In this document: positions 20,326-31,044 of the stretch, piece by piece
How positions within the stretch are numbered: the first letter of the stretch is position 1
Layout of the letters: each line of letters begins with the position of its first letter
Assembly: GCA_920105625.2 (NCBI GenBank)
Contig: OV050030.1
Span: 28,700,516 to 28,764,515, forward strand
Length of the DNA stretch: 64,000 nt
From: Clusia tigrina
Taxonomy: Eukaryota > Arthropoda > Insecta > Diptera > Clusiidae
Direction of reading: 5' to 3'
Notes under the pieces: model-generated
The model's database searches: none
Told to the model about the DNA's origin: nothing
What the model saw: the letters and a program-made list of their open reading frames with translations, nothing else
Translations under genes and position numbers: made by a program

Positions 20326-23300
20326 TGTATAGGTGTTTCATTACTGTACTCATCTGGATATTTTTGACAATCAAAACATAAGTTTAATCTTCGAACAATC
20401 GAAGTAACTCTTTTAATGTCTCCGAACAATTGAAGTAACTCTCTCCTCTTCTCCAGCTCATTGGCTACCATTCTATAATGGAAAACAAAAGCTTGATATT
20501 TGTCTTATATGATTTTTGGTTTCATTGCGTCATCATTCGCTACAATGCCAGACACTCTTCTGTTTTGCATTTGTCATCATTATTGGCCTTATTGCTACCA
20601 TAATTTTGCCCTCGATGAATGGTGTTAAGTCAGCGAAGGGAATGGTGCATCAATCAACTATGCAGACGCGCTGATGGCACATACTGTCTGCTAAACTTAG
20701 AAACCTTTAATTTCTTCGGTTTTGTTGTTTAGGCGAACAAAGTTCAGCATGTTTTTAGGTATTTGAATCTATGTAACAAGTCGATTTAAAAATTACGGAA
20801 ATATATAGTGCTTAAACTTTTTTTTCTCTTTCCAATATTATCCTCTTATACGCAAGTTTAAGATATCTCTTTCGATTTTTACTAGATTTACTTGTTCCTA
20901 TGCTGTTAAGCCAAGAACTAAACACCGTTGATTATGACTGGAACAGAAACGCATACCAATGGTTTAAAAAACTACTTCAAAAAAAAAGTTCTTCATAACC
21001 AAACCAAAATAAAAGCAGTAAAGAAAGTCGGATGAGGCCGACTCATTACCTTCAGTTAATTTATCAAGCCACATCCAGAAGAATAAAGTGTGCGTGCAAG
21101 TATAATCATTGCGATGGTGGGCTTGTACTTTATCTGATTCAGCTCGTTTCATGCATATGGCTTTAAAATATTAATATGGTAATTCATAACAAATTTTGTA
21201 CAAAAACTATATAAGTACCTTAAGTCCTAAACATCTGGGCGTGTGCATAGAGTAGAACTTAACTACATAACTGGTAAGTTGTATCATTATAACTTCAATT
21301 AGACCCAAATTATAGTTATTTTAAAATAAGTGCCTTCAGGCTCCATACATGAGAGACAGGCATCGTCTTCATCCAAATTAGTTTACATAGTTATCTGATT
21401 CTGTCTTGAGGTCCGAGCTATACTTATGTAAAGCTCCATTAGGATGTCTTTAACTGTGTGGAATCAATTTAGCCACATAAGGACAGACGCACAAAAAAAA
21501 TCAGAAAGTGGTGCAGATACATGTCCTACTGGCCATTTTTGTCTATGATAGGACTACCTCTCAATAATCTTTATCTGCTTTCTTTTTTAAGGGTAAACGG
21601 TATAAAGATTATTTGTGCAGCGCCGAAATCAAATGTTTTGTTTCCTATCCTGTTTTTTTTTAAATTTTGATGGATAGTTTCTAGAAAATATTGGCACTTT
21701 GAAAAGTTGAACATATCAAATAGAACTCTTGCTGCCTATACAAAATATTGGAATGCTAGACATGGTATTCTTGAGAAACGCTACTGATAAGCATTTTGGG
21801 AGCATTCCAAACTGACCCATATCACTGTCTCATGCAATGAATTTTTCACAACCTGTATTAGATATAATATATGAAAGTGTATCTGAAGGACTTCCCCTTT
21901 GCTTCATTGGGCCGAATTCTTTAATATATATTGTACTGATATAAGACTAGAAGATATAGTTTAGATGCTTGTGGAAATCTATGAACAGAAATGGGTTTCT
22001 TGAAAAATTTCCAAACTAAAGCTACAGCCACCTTAGGCTCTAAAGGAAGACTTTTTCATGGATTTTTTTTTTTGTGACGAGGACGATTTCTGCGGACCAA
22101 TTAATTGGTCATCAGGAACGCCAATGTCTTTTCACAGTCAATTTCTCATTTAAAGTTACATTGACTCAGTTCATTTTATTCCTAATCATTGATTGCAAAC
22201 TCGGAGCCAAGGTAGAATCCAGTGATTTTATGACTTCTTTAATGTCCTGTCTTTTACGGCTTTGTTAGATATTAATTGCAATTTTCATTCAATGATCGAT
22301 TAGAATGGATATGGACATTACTATGTTGATCATTATTGGATATGTGGATAATTTTGTGAGAGACTTTTACCAAGACCGGAAATACAGCATACAGTTTGGT
22401 ATAAGTTACACACATACATTCATTAAGTTTACTGATCTATCATTGTAAAGAACTGTTTAGCCAAACTTTAGGTTCCTTCACAATTCGAACCCCCATTCCC
22501 CGCTATGGTTGTGCCAATTTGGCTGTATTTACATGTTCCTGGTGAATTAAGAAATTGTTAACTTTTGGTGCCAAAAGCAGAGAGCAACAAAAATTCTTGT
22601 GTTCGCGAAATATGAAAGGAGTTTTTTCCTCATTTTATGTGAGCAAATTGAAGTTTATAAATTCCAGACGAGTCTGCAGCAAGTGGCAACCAAGACAGAC
22701 TGCCACGATTTTGAGGGGTCCAACTAAAACGATTTGATTTAGCCATATTGTAAGGGGCACACACACATATGTATATATACACACACTAAGTCACATACAC
22801 TCATACATACTCATCGCTAGCAAATGCAAATGGCCACAAACAGCAGCTACAGAACCACATTGAAATTGCATGTCGCGTAATTTTTGGTTTTACTAAAGCG
22901 CGGAGCACGCGGCAAACCGCGCGCTGCATATGCGATACGCGAATTTGTTGCCAATAAATAATGCATGTGTATCTGCTGCTGTGGCAGCCATAAGTGAAGT
23001 TTAGCATTTGTGCAGGATATACAGCTTCAAATATTTCCCTATACTAGAGCAGGATATTTAAGTTCGAAAACGTGGTCTACCAAACCGCACAAGGATTTAC
23101 GGCGTCAACGGATGTGGCGTGTGTGTCGCTGAATAGAGTATATGGGGGATCTAGAAAATAAGTGATTTATGATGTTTTTGTGCTGAACGAGGCGCTTTTG
23201 TTGTTGGAGCAAAATGAGGGCTTCCTGCATGTGCAAATTTGCTAATAATAGCAAAGCATTGTAAATAGAAAATTTAATGCAGGCATTGACACCGCCACAG

Positions 23301-23769
23301 TGTGCAGACTGTCACAAGAAAAGTTTAATATTTATATCGGGAAAATTTTGCAGCCTTCAATTTTTGCTTATGCTAATGGCGATAATTGGGGATGCCTCTT
23401 TTGTATGTACCAAACAATTGTTTGAAGGGTCTGGCAAAGAAATAATGAGCGCATCAGAAGCTGATTTAATATTTAATCTTAACTGAATACTCAGTCTCCT
23501 CGACGTGCTCAATTTTATTCAAACATTTCTTTGTATAGAAAAATGGATTAGCAGATACACACCTAAATCTACTTATAAATAATATCAGTTTATTATAAAT
23601 ATATATCTGTGTACATGAATATGTTTCTATCCGTGGGGTCATGTTTTGGACATTATTATAAATTTTCAAATATCGCAAAACTAAGAAAAATTAAGACAAG
23701 TCAAAATCATTATTACTTCTGTCAGATTCGTTCGTTCAGGCTGAATCACAGCGCCGTTTTAAAACCACT
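20326..23769. other. No gene recognised
   Basis: AT-rich sequence with a short duplication near 20390-20450 (GAAGTAACTCT twice). I find no coding motif, RNA gene or element end in it. Confidence 0.5.
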
Positions 23770-25265
23770 ATCTCGCTAAAACGCTGGAAAAAGATGGGTT
23801 GTTAGCTATATCCACTTTGTGGAACTTAGGTATTTTAAGAAGTCCTTCGATTTTACAGCCGAGAGATTGAATAGTCCTGCTAGAAAATAGTTACATAGGG
23901 CTCTATTTCTTGCGGCCGGCAGAGCTGGGCATTTGGAAACAAAGTGAATTATTGTTTCCCTCTTATCTGATTCTTTACAATTTCTTTAATGGGTATTTAA
24001 AAATCCCTGCATTTTCTCCACCTGAGTAGCTACTACTATCAGGTGTTTCTACGGTCCTTGTTTATAAGATCCCTTGACCTAGCTTTATTGTAGATTGGCC
24101 AGGGATGTATAGCACATTGTAAGTGACCTCCATCTTCTGACCGCCCAGGAGAAACAGTGCAGGTACATGCCCTCTTGATTGAACCGAAAGAGGCCCCCTG
24201 CGCGCCAATTCATCAGCTTTCTCGTTTACATAGATATTCCTATGGCCTGGAACCCAGATGATTGTGATGTCAGCATGAAGACTTAGCGCCCTAAGTTCCT
24301 CCCTTCACTGTCTCACTAGTCTGGAGTTGATGGTGACTGTAGAGCCTTTATAGCAGCCTGGTTGTCCATAAAAATGGCAACCTTGTTCATATGTCCTTCT
24401 CTAATGTATTGGGTAATTTGGCGACACGCCTCCCTGATTGCGAGTACTTCCGCCTGAAAAACTGCAGCCTCATCAGGTAGGTGTGTGTAGTAATTGATGG
24501 TGGCGTGTGTTGAAAATAACACAACGCCTACCCCCTGATCCATTTCGGATCCATCTATATAAATGGCTATATCGTATTCCGCTTAAAATTTTCGCCTTGA
24601 CCACTATTTTTTGGAGGGAAATCTAACCGTGAAGTCCTTTGCAAAGTCTAGTTTTGGTACTTAGTAGTCTGTTGTCATTTGTGTCAGTTCCCTCGGCATT
24701 GCGTATAGCACCTAACCATGACCATACGATCGATCGCTCACGCCAGCAACCTGTCACTTTTAACCTCAGTGCATTATTGCAGGCCCAATTTTTAATGTAA
24801 AGCTCTATAGGATGTAGTATTACGTTGAGTGCCTCAGAAGGGCATGTTGGCAGGCTCCTCATATAGCGAGCTGCTCTTTGAACTCCACTGAGTCTCTAAA
24901 TAATATCGCCTTTATCTAGCGCCGGCCAACAAACTATTGAGCCTTAAGTGAGTATTGGACGCACGATTGCTTCGTACATCCAATGAGTGATATTTGGACG
25001 TAGTCCCCATATTTTACCGAATATTCTTTTGCATAAGTAGAAGGCTACATAGACCTTCCTACCCCACAACTCTATATTGGTTCTCCAATTTACCTTGGGA
25101 TCCAGTATAACACCTAAATATTTGGCCTTCTCTACAAGTTTTAGCTGTCGTCTATTTAGAGTCGAAAGCTTAAAGATCGCAATTTCGGTCTTGTTAGTGC
25201 AGAGTATCAATTCTGTTTCTACCGGATTCACACTTAGTCCTGTGGTTTGTAAGAAATGCAATCAG
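23770..25265 (-). mobile_element. RNase H-type LINE, 5'-truncated, degenerate
   Basis: In minus-strand order: an RT thumb from 25261 (FLQTTGLSVNPVETELI, KAKYLGVILDPKVNW), connecting sequence near 24862-24623 (AARYMRSLPTCPSEAL), RNase H from 24570 to about 24200, and a tail to about 23800 (NLSAVKSKDFLKYL). Stops and frame changes separate the parts. The RT palm and endonuclease are missing, so the copy is truncated at about 25265, as often happens when LINEs integrate. Confidence 0.82.
24200..24570 (-). pseudogene. LINE RNase H domain, active-site residues still readable
   Basis: The minus strand reads YIDGSEMDQGVGVVLF, then FQAEVLAIREA, then IFMDNQAAIKAL, then, after a premature stop, a VPGHRNIYVNEKADELARRG segment. 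The four acidic residues of an RNase H site (D, E, D, D) can all be seen in these motifs. The domain degrades the RNA template after reverse transcription in I- and LOA-type LINEs. The stop between the third and fourth motif shows it is not functional. Confidence 0.78.
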
Positions 25266-26210
25266 AATACTCTTAAATAAAGTCCCAAAGATAATAAAAA
25301 TCGCTGGATCTTGGCACCTAACTCCGCCACCACAACCTCTAATCTTGTTACAGAAAGCAGAGAAACCCTCTTATATAGCACCGGCTTGTCAAAATATTGT
25401 TACACTGATCTGAGTGCCAGGTCTTCGTACAATACAGGGTAATGATATGGCTGATAAGGTGGACTGAGCGGAATCTTTTTTTCAAGAGTCTCGGGCTGTA
25501 CTTCTATTAACACCACTAGATTTTTTTCTTATCAAGTTTTGGCCCCATTAGCCTAGTCGTTAAGCAAGTGACCTCGTGTGCCCAAGACCCATTGGCCTCA
25601 CGCACGACCGTATCCTTCAGCATTAGTTTACAGGTGGTAATTGGAATATAAATGATGACCTTTTCTACTTATTTAAAAACAGTGTAATTATACTTTTGTA
25701 TTTCTTCAGCACAATCCATTCAACTGCTATCAACATTTGAACTTCTCTCTGGCCGCTGTTTCTCTTGAGTACGTTTGCTATTAACCCACAAAGCTGATGT
25801 CCCATGAAATCAATAAATTTTAAACCGAGTATGCCATAAATTCAATTGAAAAGTTACGCTTAATTAAACATTAAGCAACGCAGCTTCATTGAAAGATATT
25901 CAATGAAAACTTTTTATTGCATTAAAAAAATAATTTTATTTAATATAAACAAAAAAATGTTAAATAAAATTACAGCAAATTTACATGTAAACACACAAAC
26001 ACACCAATGCCTGAGTGGACACATGGATTGACATATGGCGATACAAATATTTTCCCCATATGCGTGAATGGTGTAATTGCGTATATGAACATTTGTGGTT
26101 GCCACATTATTTAAGAATAAAAAAATTATTTTGTCGAAAATAAACAAAAAACAAAAAAGAAAGATGCATATTTAAGACTTATGCACTTTTTTTGCTTTTT
26201 TATTTAGAAG
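25266..26210. other. No gene recognised; possible tRNA-like head near 25541
   Basis: A stretch at about 25541-25580 contains TAGCCTAGTCGTTAAG, similar to a Pol III A box, but I see no convincing B box at the proper distance. The remainder is AT-rich with nothing recognisable. Confidence 0.4.
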
Positions 26211-26212
26211 TA

Positions 26213-27515
26213 AAGGGTTTTTCAAAACAAACGCTACAAAAGTAAATCGATGGTGACAGCAAACGACGCCATATTTTTTCCCGCTCTTTTGAAATTTCTC
26301 TTCAGTAAGGTTTACCATTTCATTATGCAAAGAAATACGAGCCAACAACGAGTCAAAATTATTAGAATTTACTACCGAAATTCGGAGTCAGTCGCCTCAA
26401 CTTTAAGAGCGCTACGTCCAATTTATGGTCGTCATAATTGTCCTAGCAGATCAACAATTGAGCGTCTAGTGGAAAAATTTGAATCCACAGGCACAGTACA
26501 AAATGTTCCCGTGCCAGTGAGACAAAGAAGTGCCCGTAGTATCGAGAATATTGCTGCCGCTGAGGGTTCAGTTCAAGAAAGCCCAAATGTGTCTCTCACA
26601 TGTCGTTCTCAAGCGTTGGGCATCTCTGTGACGTCGTTGTGGCGAATTTTGCGAAAATATCTTGGCCTACATCCTTACAAGATCAAATTGCCGCAAGAAC
26701 TGAAGCCGCTTGACTACCATAAGCGTCGTATGTTCGTGAATTGGGCTGAGCAACAACTGGAAAATGATTCGGATTTTCATCGGAAAATCATCTTCAGCGA
26801 TGAGGCTCATTTCTGGCTGAATGGCTTCGTCAATAAGCAAAATATGCGTTATTGGTTAGACAGCAATCCGCACGTACTCCATGAGTCATCATTGCATCCC
26901 GAAAAAATTACGGTTTGGTGCGGTTTATGGACCGGCGGCGTCATTGGGCCGTACTTCTTCCGTGATGATCAAGACCGGCACATTACTATGAATGCGAATC
27001 GCTACAGTTCAATGATAACATAATATTTTTGGCCCCAATTGGATAATATGGACTTGGAGGACATGTGGTTCCAACAGGACGGCGCCACAAGCCACACAGC
27101 GAATGCCATAATCATTTTACTGCAAACCAAGTTTGGTGAACGTGTTATCTCACGAAATGGCCCAGTCGATTGGCCGCCTCGGTCGTGCGATTTGACGCCG
27201 TTAGATTATTTGCTGTGGGGCTACGTCAAGTCTATGGTCTATGCCAGCAAGCCAGCGACGATTGATGAACTTCGTACGAATATCGAACGTGAAATTGCAG
27301 CAGTATCGGCCGATTTATGCTTGAAAACCGTTGAAAATTGGGTTCAGCGTCTGGACTTCTGCAAGCGTGCCCATGGTGGCTATGCAAAAGAAATCGAGTT
27401 CCATACATAATGGCATCGAACGTACTTTCACAGGAATAAAGAATTTCATTGATATCTAAAACCGGTTTTGTTTTATTTAAAAAAACTTTCTTAGCGCTCT
27501 TATTGAAAAACCCGA
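26213..27515 (+). mobile_element. mariner-like DD41D (rosa-type) transposon
   Basis: About 1,303 bp between TA dinucleotides at 26211-26212 and 27516-27517. The left end contains GGGTTTTTCAA and, a few bases on, CGCTACAAAAG; the right end in reverse complement contains GGGTTTTTCAA and CGCTAAGAAAG at the same spacing. These are imperfect terminal inverted repeats of about 28 bp. The single transposase gene is full length but for one in-frame stop, so this copy decayed recently. Spacing of the last two catalytic aspartates (41 residues) is that of the rosa family, first described from a Ceratitis fly. Confidence 0.88.
26325..27410 (+). pseudogene. DD41D transposase with one nonsense codon
   Basis: I take the ATG at 26325 (MQRNTSQQRVKIIRIYY) as the start, because this is where similarity to mariner helix-turn-helix domains begins; the frame is open back to 26250. 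Catalytic residues: first Asp in IIFSDEAHFWL (codon 26799-26801), second in WFQQDGATSHT (27078-27080), third in DLTPLDYLLWG (27204-27206), with 41 residues between the last two. An in-frame TAA at 27021-27023 splits the protein between the first and second Asp; the frame continues unchanged after it. No frameshift was seen. C-terminal motifs continue to a stop after 27407. Confidence 0.88.
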
Positions 27516-27779
27516 TAGATTTGGAAAATCTCTGATGATAATTTAGTCTGCGAGCCAATAAACATGACATTCATACCCAAGCAATAAGCATTAATTTCCT
27601 GATGATTTCTTCGTTTTGCACCTATTTCTACCTTAACTAGGCCAATATTGGCTTCGTTGGCTAAATTTTTTGATGGAATTTATATCTTTCCCTTAACTAA
27701 GGCAACATTAGGTTTGTCGTTTGATATTTTATTCCTCAAACAATAAAGATCACGCATATAAGATGGGAATCACAAATGA

Positions 27780-27975
27780 CGATATATGGAGGATGTGCAA
27801 GGAGCCGGGTGCAAAGGAGACCTTAGAAACCTCTCAGAAATGGAACTAAAAGCACTCTTGACATTCGGTAAAAACCTATATGTAGAGGAGTAGCTCCATC
27901 TGGCTAACAACGAATATGTCTACGAGTATGTGTGGTTTATGGCCAGCCAGATTAGCCTAACCTAACTTAATAAAG
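27780..27975 (+). mobile_element. LINE 3' tail
   Basis: Non-coding sequence resembling a LINE 3' end and finishing in TTAGCCTAACCTAACTT, the kind of CTAAC-rich tail used by several fly LINEs. No coding motif survives. Upstream 27600-27770 contains a diffuse repeat (CTTAACTAAGGCAACATT and a similar CTTAACTAGGCCAATATT). Confidence 0.4.
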
Positions 27976-28204
27976 GCTTTTTCCAACCAGTTTCCATGGT
28001 ACATTCATCATGAGCACTTTTACATTATTTACTGGCCTAAGGAAAGTTGCCAAGTGATCGCCTAAGAAATAAATCTTATCAGAATACATACATAAATATA
28101 TTTTATAATTGTCATTTTAATTTAAAAAAATCCAATTTAAACATAAATTGATCGCGTTTCTAAAGAAGATCAGTGCAATTTTTGTATGTTATCTAGAGGA
28201 ATAT

Positions 28205-28515
28205 CATATGAATAAGTTGGGTCTATGTTCAGATGTCATCTGTAGATTCTGAGGAGAAAGTGACGAAACATCACTGCACCTGATCATAGACTGCGGATCT
28301 TTAGCACATAAAATGCAAAGGTGTTGCGGAGACTATATCTTGGATATTAGCAACATCTTTCAACTTGTATTCGCCAAAATATATCAATGTCCGTCGGAAA
28401 TTAACCTGAAGATCTATTAATGAAACTATCCTCATATTTTAAATAAATAGGGCCATCACACTAGATGTTTTGTGTTGCGGTGTATAGCACCTTTAAATAA
28501 ATCTAATCTAATGTA
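28205..28515 (+). pseudogene. LINE ORF2 C-terminus and 3' tail
   Basis: The plus strand encodes GLCSDVICRF, a stop, then GEESDETSLHLIIDCGSLAH and YILDISNIFQ. This is the Cys-x2-Cys...His...Cys cluster at the end of RNase H-type LINE proteins, with the second Cys codon changed to TGA. A 3' untranslated part follows, ending near 28510 in TAAATCTAATCTAATG. Everything upstream of the cluster is missing. Confidence 0.62.
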
Positions 28516-30056
28516 ATATCTCGAGGAATGCATGCCCTATTTGACGAATATATTCCTCACCAAAGCAATATTTGTTGCTAGTTTATGATCCACGAATTTT
28601 CGAAGGAAATAATCAAGCTTTCATATTATGTTTCGGAGGAAATAATCAAGCTTTCTTTATCTGACTGTTTTGATATACGAGTATTTATTTATACACCCAA
28701 CATGTGAACATCAACACGCTTTTTATAATTGTTTTAATGAAACTTTTCCTGTTTTAGGTAAATACATTATTAAAGAAGAAAAAATGGTATAAATCAATGT
28801 TCGATTTTTCAAATAAAATGAAATTTCAGTTGCTTATACGCACTCAGAGGGTTGCAGGGTCAAATCCTGCCCCGGGCTTGGTCTCAAAAAGGCTTCTTTC
28901 TATAAAATCGTTTCTCTTCGAGTCGAATGCCTCAGGTGCTAGTCATTCCCCAACTCTTGCAGTCATAATTAAGTATGGTGTAAGATATAATAATAATAAT
29001 AGTTGTTTATAACATCTCATTTTACGGGGGCCACTACACAGTTAATAATTATTAATTAATTATTTTGAATTGTTAAAGACGAAAATCTCCTTCTGTAAAA
29101 AACTTCCAATAAAGAAACACTACTTCTGGCAACTCTATGCGCAACACAATAAGGTGGTGGACTTGTACAATGTCATACAGTACAATATTTTACTATGCAA
29201 TTAAATTTCGTTCGAAATTCAATTGTACATTATTTAAAAAACAAAAGTCTGACGTTTTTTGGAGTGGAGTGATGGGGGAAATGGAGCACTATTAAAAAAG
29301 GTATATAATAATTAATAGCAATTGACATTTGCAATTGATGATTGTGTCAATGTATGCGCTTCGATGGTGGTGGTAGTCTACTGCCTTTGGCCAAAATGGA
29401 TTGTGCAATATTTTCAGTTGCATTTATCGGAGTTTTTTTATATAACTTTATTGGTATGTGTGTGTGTATGACTTTGTGTCTGTTGTGCTCGTATGCATTT
29501 AAACGCTTTTGTGAAATGTGCAATAAATTCACATATTTATGGACACACCGATCATATGCACACAGTCGGACACAATAATAATGAATTTGGTCAATTTTAA
29601 ATAAATCACATTTTATTGCATTTAATCCAATATTGCCATAAATATGCCAAACATTGATTGCAAATTATTTCGTTCAATTTAAACTTCTCTACAATTAAAG
29701 TTTTAATTGCATATCGTTCTTTTTGCCACAATAGTATATATTTATTTTTGCTTATTTGCAGTTATATTGAATGTAAATAATGCCACTTGTTAGTCAGCAA
29801 ATCTGGAAGCTTCTTTTCTAGCCTTTAATGAAGCTACCAATATGATTGTTAAGTAACATTTTTGAATGTCAGTCCTAACTTAGTTGAAGAATGTGCCTAC
29901 ATGCTTAGTAAGTGTGCTTATAAGGACAAACGTTGCTTTATGTGGTTTGAAAGATACAACAGGAATCGGACGGTTGAATAGTCAGGATACTTTTAGATAA
30001 ATTATATAACGCAGAATGTGTTGAGTGCATCGACTGTTGAAGAAAGGAGAGATACT
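28516..30056. other. No gene recognised
   Basis: AT-rich sequence. A B-box-like GGGTCAAATCC occurs at 28857-28867, but no matching A box was seen. No element ends or coding motifs found. Confidence 0.45.
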
Positions 30057-30140
30057 GGAGGTGAAATTATAGAGTCTGGAGGTGAAATTATAGAGTCTGG
30101 AGGTGAAATTATGGTGTCTGTTGGTGAAATTATGAAGTCT
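30057..30140 (+). repeat. Four 21 bp tandem units
   Basis: Units of GGAGGTGAAATTATAGAGTCT: the first two are identical, the third and fourth diverge. The period is a multiple of three, and one plus-strand frame stays open through all four (GGEIIES-type repeats) from about 29997 to a TGA near 30152. No start codon or family is recognised. Confidence 0.9.
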
Positions 30141-30443
30141 TTTAAAGTCTGAAAAAAGTGGTCGAACAAAGTCCGAGGGTATTTCTCAGGCCGTGAGTGT
30201 AAAATTATAGTAATTAATGCTTTTTAATTTATTTTTTTTCATATATGAGTAACGTAATTTGTGAGCCACCTACATGCCTTGATGATGATTATATTGTTGC
30301 AGACTACCTCTATAAGGATTTGATAAGGCTATGCACATTTTCTTTCAAAGTCCAACCTTGTCATTCAGGCTTATAGCCACAATGGGTCATACTACTGATG
30401 ATATCGAGGTGAGGAAAAAGGTCGAGAAATTTGTCCTCTTTAG

Positions 30444-30499
30444 TGGCTGACACCACATACTTAAGTAATGAAAACTGGCTAAGTTTGTGGTGTCAGCCA
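30444..30499. repeat. 14 bp perfect inverted repeat, 28 bp loop
   Basis: TGGCTGACACCACA at 30444-30457 and its exact reverse complement at 30486-30499. Would fold to a stable hairpin in either strand. No terminator or RNA gene context is visible. Confidence 0.88.
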
Positions 30500-30781
30500 G
30501 AACTAAATTTCAAAAGTGCTCACCTAAACATTTTTACAATCTTTTATAAATTCATCAGTACACTGACTAAGGAAAATTTATCTTCAGCACTGATACTTGC
30601 TGATCCATCAGAAACTACATGTATTACATTCGATTTAGGTTGTACAATCAGCTGGGCGCTGGATTTTAAAATCAAAGAGATAGCATTGATATTTGTGCTA
30701 AACCAGATATATAAAATTTCTAACGTCAGAACCATTTTTACTGAATAATTTATATTTTATATTTATTCTAATAATTATTAT

Positions 30782-30851
30782 AATCGTGGTTTAAACTGAA
30801 GGAGGTTGATTGATTATAATCAATCAACCTCCTTCAGTTTAAACCACGATT
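30782..30851. repeat. Perfect 70 bp palindrome without spacer
   Basis: Each 35 bp arm is an exact reverse complement of the other, meeting at 30816/30817. The outer part of each arm contains ATCGTGGTTTAAACTGAAGG or its complement. The flanking bases do not continue the symmetry. Confidence 0.97.
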
Positions 30852-31044
30852 TGTGAGATTAAGATTTTGTATAAGTCTGGCTGACAAAATGTCGCGATGC
30901 AAATTGGAACCGTTATTAAAGTTTAGCATCGATTTTAGTTTAAAAGCATATCTTGGATTATATCTAGACGGTCCTGTAACCGGACCCATTTTGCTAACTT
31001 CAGAGTGTCTTGTATTGCATATTCGTATATTTTATATAAATTAA

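Noticed and set aside
25535..25625. Possible tRNA gene or tRNA-derived SINE (A-box-like TAGCCTAGTCG)
   Set aside because: No clear B box at the right distance and no cloverleaf that I could draw.
28840..28885. B-box-like GGGTCAAATCC suggesting a SINE head
   Set aside because: No A box upstream at tRNA spacing, so a single box is not enough.
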